Source: Warburgia ugandensis (taxonomy: Eukaryota > Streptophyta > Magnoliopsida > Canellales > Canellaceae). From it: a stretch of 64,000 nucleotides of DNA. Shown in pieces: positions 59,834 through 64,000 of the stretch (position 1 is its first letter; each line of letters starts with the position of its first letter). The stretch spans positions 8,197,001 to 8,261,000 of the forward strand of contig CP141126.1 in the NCBI GenBank assembly GCA_035236585.1, written 5' to 3'. The notes under the pieces are model-generated. The model did not search any database and was not told the origin of the DNA. It was given only the letters and a program-made list of their open reading frames with translations. Position numbers and translations under genes: made by a program.

Positions 59834-61884
59834 TGTGACGACCCGGGTTTTTCAATGCCATTTTTAGTAAAAACACAACGAGATCGATCTCTAGTTTTAA
59901 AACAATTTATGCAGAAGAATGCAGGAAAATTTTCTTCTTTTCAAAAACATTGTATAAAGAGCCCGAGTGTCAAAATGAATGCTCAATGCATAGTGCCATG
60001 GCAATTTATAAACCAAAACAAGTAGTTACTCCCAGGATTGTTAGTCACAGCCACAGCTATAAACAATTACTTACAATCAAGATTACAGCAGCTACCAAAA
60101 GAAATCACTAATTAAGTCTTACCTTTGCCTACTTGACTTTGATTATAATGCCTCCTGATGTTTCCTCTATTTGTCTTTCGTTTGATCTGAAAAAAATAAT
60201 GGATTGGGTTGAGTATTTATTATACTTAGTAGGTGATCTGATACTACTATTTTGAAAACATGGTATGCATCATGCATGGTTCCAAGAGCTTTTCATATAA
60301 AACATCAATGATTCCTTTTGCGTAAGCATGCATAGTTATGCATAAAACATGAGTTCATGGATACAAATTCAACTATGAAATCCGTATGCAATTCACGTTA
60401 TATAAATATGATTAAAAGAAAAAGCAATAGATTTATATACGTAGATCTCGGCAAATGCATCAAACCAGCGAGCAAAATATAATAATCATAAAAATCTTAA
60501 AGTAGTCATCATTCAAGCATATGATAGTATCATGCACATGAGTCTCTCAACGTACATGTCACGCCAACTAGTCACAAGTACTCGTATATGACCATCTCAA
60601 TGTTATATGCATATCAATCACACCGAAATCATAAGGCCACTATGCTCATACTCAGCATACAGCTGGAATCCACCATAACCTCCACGGCGACTATGGATGT
60701 CCCTGAAAGGGTGCCGTGAATACCTCCAGTGGTCATCCCTCTTTACCACAGCAGTCAGAGAAGGGACAATGCCTTTTTGGCAGTAATACCTTCCACCCTT
60801 TTGGTGGTAGAGGCCGGGAGGCCAACCCCGTACCTCCTCTCAGCATAGTGCCCACTAGGCTTATCAACCTGTAAAATATAAAATCATGTCCTCTTTGGGT
60901 TCCTCACACTACCTGGCTCTCACATTGCTTCACTAGCGTCTTTTGGGCACTCCAGTGTCTTTTGGTAACCCTCAAGGTTATGCATTTATTCGAATCTCAA
61001 TAATCACAAATTATGCAATTATTCATAATAAATTATGTAATTTATGCCAAGCATTCTAAAGTATGCGAGCAATGCATTCATAAAATCATCTCAATGCAAA
61101 TAACCGCATTCAAGACCACATATTATGAAAACAACTCGATAATAGAAGATTAATAAATCAAGTACATTTGGAAATGCATTAAAAACATAGCAGCATCATA
61201 CTACCTACAACTCAAGTATATTTGGAAAAGCATAGCAGCATCAGACTACCTACCTTGTGCGTTGTTACGTAGCTCGTGCCTGTCTTCACTTCGAGTCTGA
61301 GACTATCTTAGTAAGGTCCTGAATGATGTTTAAATATAAGATATAGGCGTTATTAAAGGTCATATGATGTTGGTTTCTAGGGGCTATTCTATGATATTTT
61401 TAAGTCGCTCTTTATCTAAGAATGTCCTGCATTTTATTGTTTAATTGGGTCCGTGTCAAAATTACGGATGCAACAGTCCTTTTGGCTCGTCAATCGGAGT
61501 TATATAAGCTCCGAAATTGGATTTTACAAGGTCGTGCCTTAACGGACGATCCAATTGTAGTGCCTAGGGTCCTGCGCGCCACGGTTCTAAATGTGCTATG
61601 GTTTCTAGGATACGTGTGCATCCTAGTTGCACTGCAACCAAGCTCATGTGAGTACGTCCGAATAGTCTGCCAAGGTGTGCGCTATTGCGCGGATGCGTCT
61701 TAGGCGCGGCTACGGTGAGCCTCAGCTCCCAAGACATCCCATGCGTCCCTGTCGAGCTAAGACAACTATCTGCACGCGACGCATGCGTGAGGACAGCCCC
61801 CAGGGAGCTTGGCACGAGTGTGAGTTAAGCCAGGCGCCCTGGACTACGCTGTGCACCTTGGGACGCTCGTGCGCCCCTGGGAGG

Positions 61885-61916
<32 letters not shown>

Positions 61917-62765
61917 GAGTTTTCACCCGTCTAGTTTTCCTCCCCGAGGACCGGTGATTTCCGGTCGGAAAATTCCTAGATTCAACGAGGATCTGGGCTA
62001 GGAATGAGGCGGAAAGGAGGGGACGGTCTGGGAAGCCTAGAACGGCACCCTGGTCGTAGGCCTAGGGTTCTGTAATGAACCCATCTTCCTAATGGGTTCT
62101 TTGGTTGGGAGACGCTAGATTTGGCTGGAAAATGAAGGAAAATAAAGGGGAAATGAGAAGGGAAAAGAGGGGAAGAGAAGCTTACCTGGGACCTCGAGAT
62201 GGAGTGGGTCTTACGCTTGGATTGCTTGCTCCAAACCCACCTTTGCCAGAGATTTGAACTCGGAAATACCTGGAGGAGAAGGGGGCTTGGGGGTATTTAT
62301 AGGAGAGGGAAGGCGGTGTTGCCCTTTCCCCTGGCACCGCCTTGCAGAGGCAGTGTTGGTGTTTCCAGATTATTCAAGAGAGGGGGGGTTTCTGGAGAAA
62401 TTGGGAGGAGGAAGAAGACTGGGTGCCGTTATCAAAATGGCCCCCTACGGTTTTTGGCTTTTTCGTTTTTAGGTACATTTTACCAAAATGCCTTCAATCT
62501 TCTAACTCCTATAACTTCTTCATACAAGCTCCGTTTTCGGCATTCTTTGAGGAGTTGAATTCCATTTTGAGTATAGTATCTAGTGGCACTGATTTTCTTC
62601 ACAAATTCCTAAGTTTCCCATGTGAATAAAGATCAAACATCTAACCACCTAATTAGACCAATAATCATATATTTATTCCCAAAATAGTCAAGTTACAAGA
62701 TCATTAGCACATGGTACTATGTTTGTTCTTTATACAAAATGTCTCCAAAATGTTGGGTCATTACA
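59834..62765 (-). mobile_element. Solo LTR, 2932 bp, Gypsy-like
   Basis: On the plus strand it starts TGTGACGACCC and ends GGGTCATTACA, so the termini mirror each other. Perfect GAGAT duplications lie at 59829-59833 and 62766-62770. No coding domains, primer site or internal LTR. A TATAAATA on the minus strand near 62293-62300 suggests minus orientation. Long LTRs of this size are known in the Tekay/Del lineage, but lineage is inference. It contains (CT)n at 61885-61911. Confidence 0.85.
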
Positions 62766-63406
62766 GAGATTATTAAATAAACATGGATTGGGTTAATTAC
62801 AATGAAGATGATCTGAATTGATGATCAAATATCAAATCTAATAGTAAAGAGCGATTCAACGGTTGGATCGTCTCCAAACTTCATAAGATGAAAGGGATTG
62901 ACTCTTTAGTAATTAAAAGACATTAATTGAATGAATCATGACATAAATTGATGGTCAAATATGACAGATGATAGAAAGACCAACATTTAGTTCAGGATTA
63001 CCCTAATTGAGGGTTAATCAGATGACTCGAGCCGTTAATCTAGGATTAACTACTAGATCAAGGGAATTGTCACTTGGATTTATTTATTTTGAGATGTGAA
63101 AACACCACGTGATGGATAACTTATGATGTGACAGGTATGTCAGAGCGCATGGCATGACATTGCTTGCGCACTTGATTGGAGTATTGCGTTTGTCAAGATA
63201 GGTGATCACATTTGATGTTTTTCTTTTGATTTCATCGATCATGACTTATCTAAAATTCTTGAGGCATGTGTCTTATGCATTATTGTGATTTATTGAAATG
63301 CGTTTAGAACTTCATGTTTGATATCATGACATTTGATTACATGATTATTCATGATTTTGATATGTAATGGATTACACCTTATCACGGACATTGATTAAGA
63401 TCACTA

Positions 63407-63770
63407 GGTGAAGCGAGGTAAGCTGGGTCTTGTACTGATTTGAGGGTGGGTTGATAGGCTTTCGTCAGGAAATAAATTGATGTGGGCTATATGTGAGGGA
63501 CCCAAGGTCAGATTGTATCGGGTGAAGCAGGGTAAGCCAGGTCTTGTACTTATTTGAGGGCAAGCCAATAGTTTTGGGCTGACAGGCTTCCATCAGGAAA
63601 TAAACTGATGCGAGCTGCATGTGAGGGACTCAGGGTCGAATTGTGTTGGGTGAAGCAGGGTAAGGCAGGTCTTGTACCGATTTGAGCGTGGGCTAGTAGT
63701 TTTGGCTGACAAGCTTCCATCAGGAAACAAACTGATGTGGGCTGCACATGAGGGACCCAAGGTTGGAATG
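63407..63770. repeat. Three tandem copies of a 114-128 bp unit
   Basis: Units begin GGTGAAGC at 63407, 63521 and 63649. Each holds CAGGTCTTGTAC or a close variant, TTTGAG, CATCAGGAAA(T/C)AAACTGATG or a close variant, and GTGAGGGACC. Probably part of the LTR-like sequence around it. Confidence 0.85.
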
Positions 63771-64000
63771 AGTGCTCATTACCATCGCCATGAGTGTAGT
63801 CGAAGAACTCATAGGGTTTGATTGTGCACAGCATTCCTAGATCATGACATGCATTATGTTGTTCTGTGGACACAGACTTTTGTTATTTTGATGGATGTAT
63901 ATCCATGCATTTTCATGCCTTGCATGTCATGATACTTGGTTAATATCAATTTGTTCAGATAATAATTTTCCTGTATTATGCATTATGGATGTCTGAAGTT

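Larger units (their letters stand above)
58308..64000 (+). repeat. LTR-like sequence running to the window end (uncertain)
   Basis: Starts TGTAACACCCCTAACTT, a common Gypsy LTR start, and continues as AT-rich GATC-word DNA on both sides of the 59834-62765 insertion. Its 3' end, if present, is beyond the window. Confidence 0.35.

Noticed and set aside
63550-63873. 107-codon minus-strand frame
   Set aside because: Covers the 114-128 bp tandem repeats; repetitive translation only.

Overview
The window is nuclear DNA of a flowering plant. The evidence is intron-containing genes of plant families (a eugenol synthase-like reductase pair and a plant-specific zinc-finger homeodomain factor), Ty1/copia retrotransposons with a tRNA-iMet primer site, Gypsy-style long LTRs, Au-type SINEs, RTE-type LINE 3' ends and many long (GA)n runs. 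I cannot name the species. The DNA is gene-poor and TE-rich.

Layout. (1) About 439-18042 and 25010-35387 are two copies, A and B, of one segmental duplication in direct orientation. Each carries a complete five-exon, minus-strand eugenol synthase/PCBER-like gene (317 aa), followed by LTR-like and LINE remnants and the exons of an unrecognised minus-strand gene. (2) Copy A is interrupted at 8413-15283 by a defective copia element with 392-bp LTRs. Copy B keeps the empty site. A 1986-bp solo LTR sits inside that element. (3) The 7 kb between the copies (18043 to about 24970) is a truncated minus-strand copia element holding a second solo LTR (2301 bp) of the same family. (4) 35388-44300 is mostly unannotatable and contains two Au-like SINEs. 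(5) 45010-45702 is an intronless ZHD gene with four CACGTG boxes upstream. (6) 45703-56380 has no recognisable protein gene; it holds a MITE-like element and a tRNA-Leu(CAA)-like locus with stem mismatches. (7) 56380 to the end is repeat: a degenerate minisatellite field, a LINE 3' end, and a 2932-bp solo LTR with perfect target-site duplication nested in another LTR-like sequence.

How the parts relate. The two reductase genes probably make one NADPH-dependent phenylpropene/lignan-type activity. They differ at nine residues, five of them in exon 1, and copy B carries an unusual Arg in the cofactor loop. The unrecognised neighbour gene looks open in copy B. In copy A it is wrecked by a stop, a frame change, a lost splice donor, a copia insertion and loss of its 5' end. 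I found no sign of a new defence, RNA or metabolic system. The interest lies in the duplication history, the nested insertions that can be ordered in time, and the contrast between an intact and a decaying copy.
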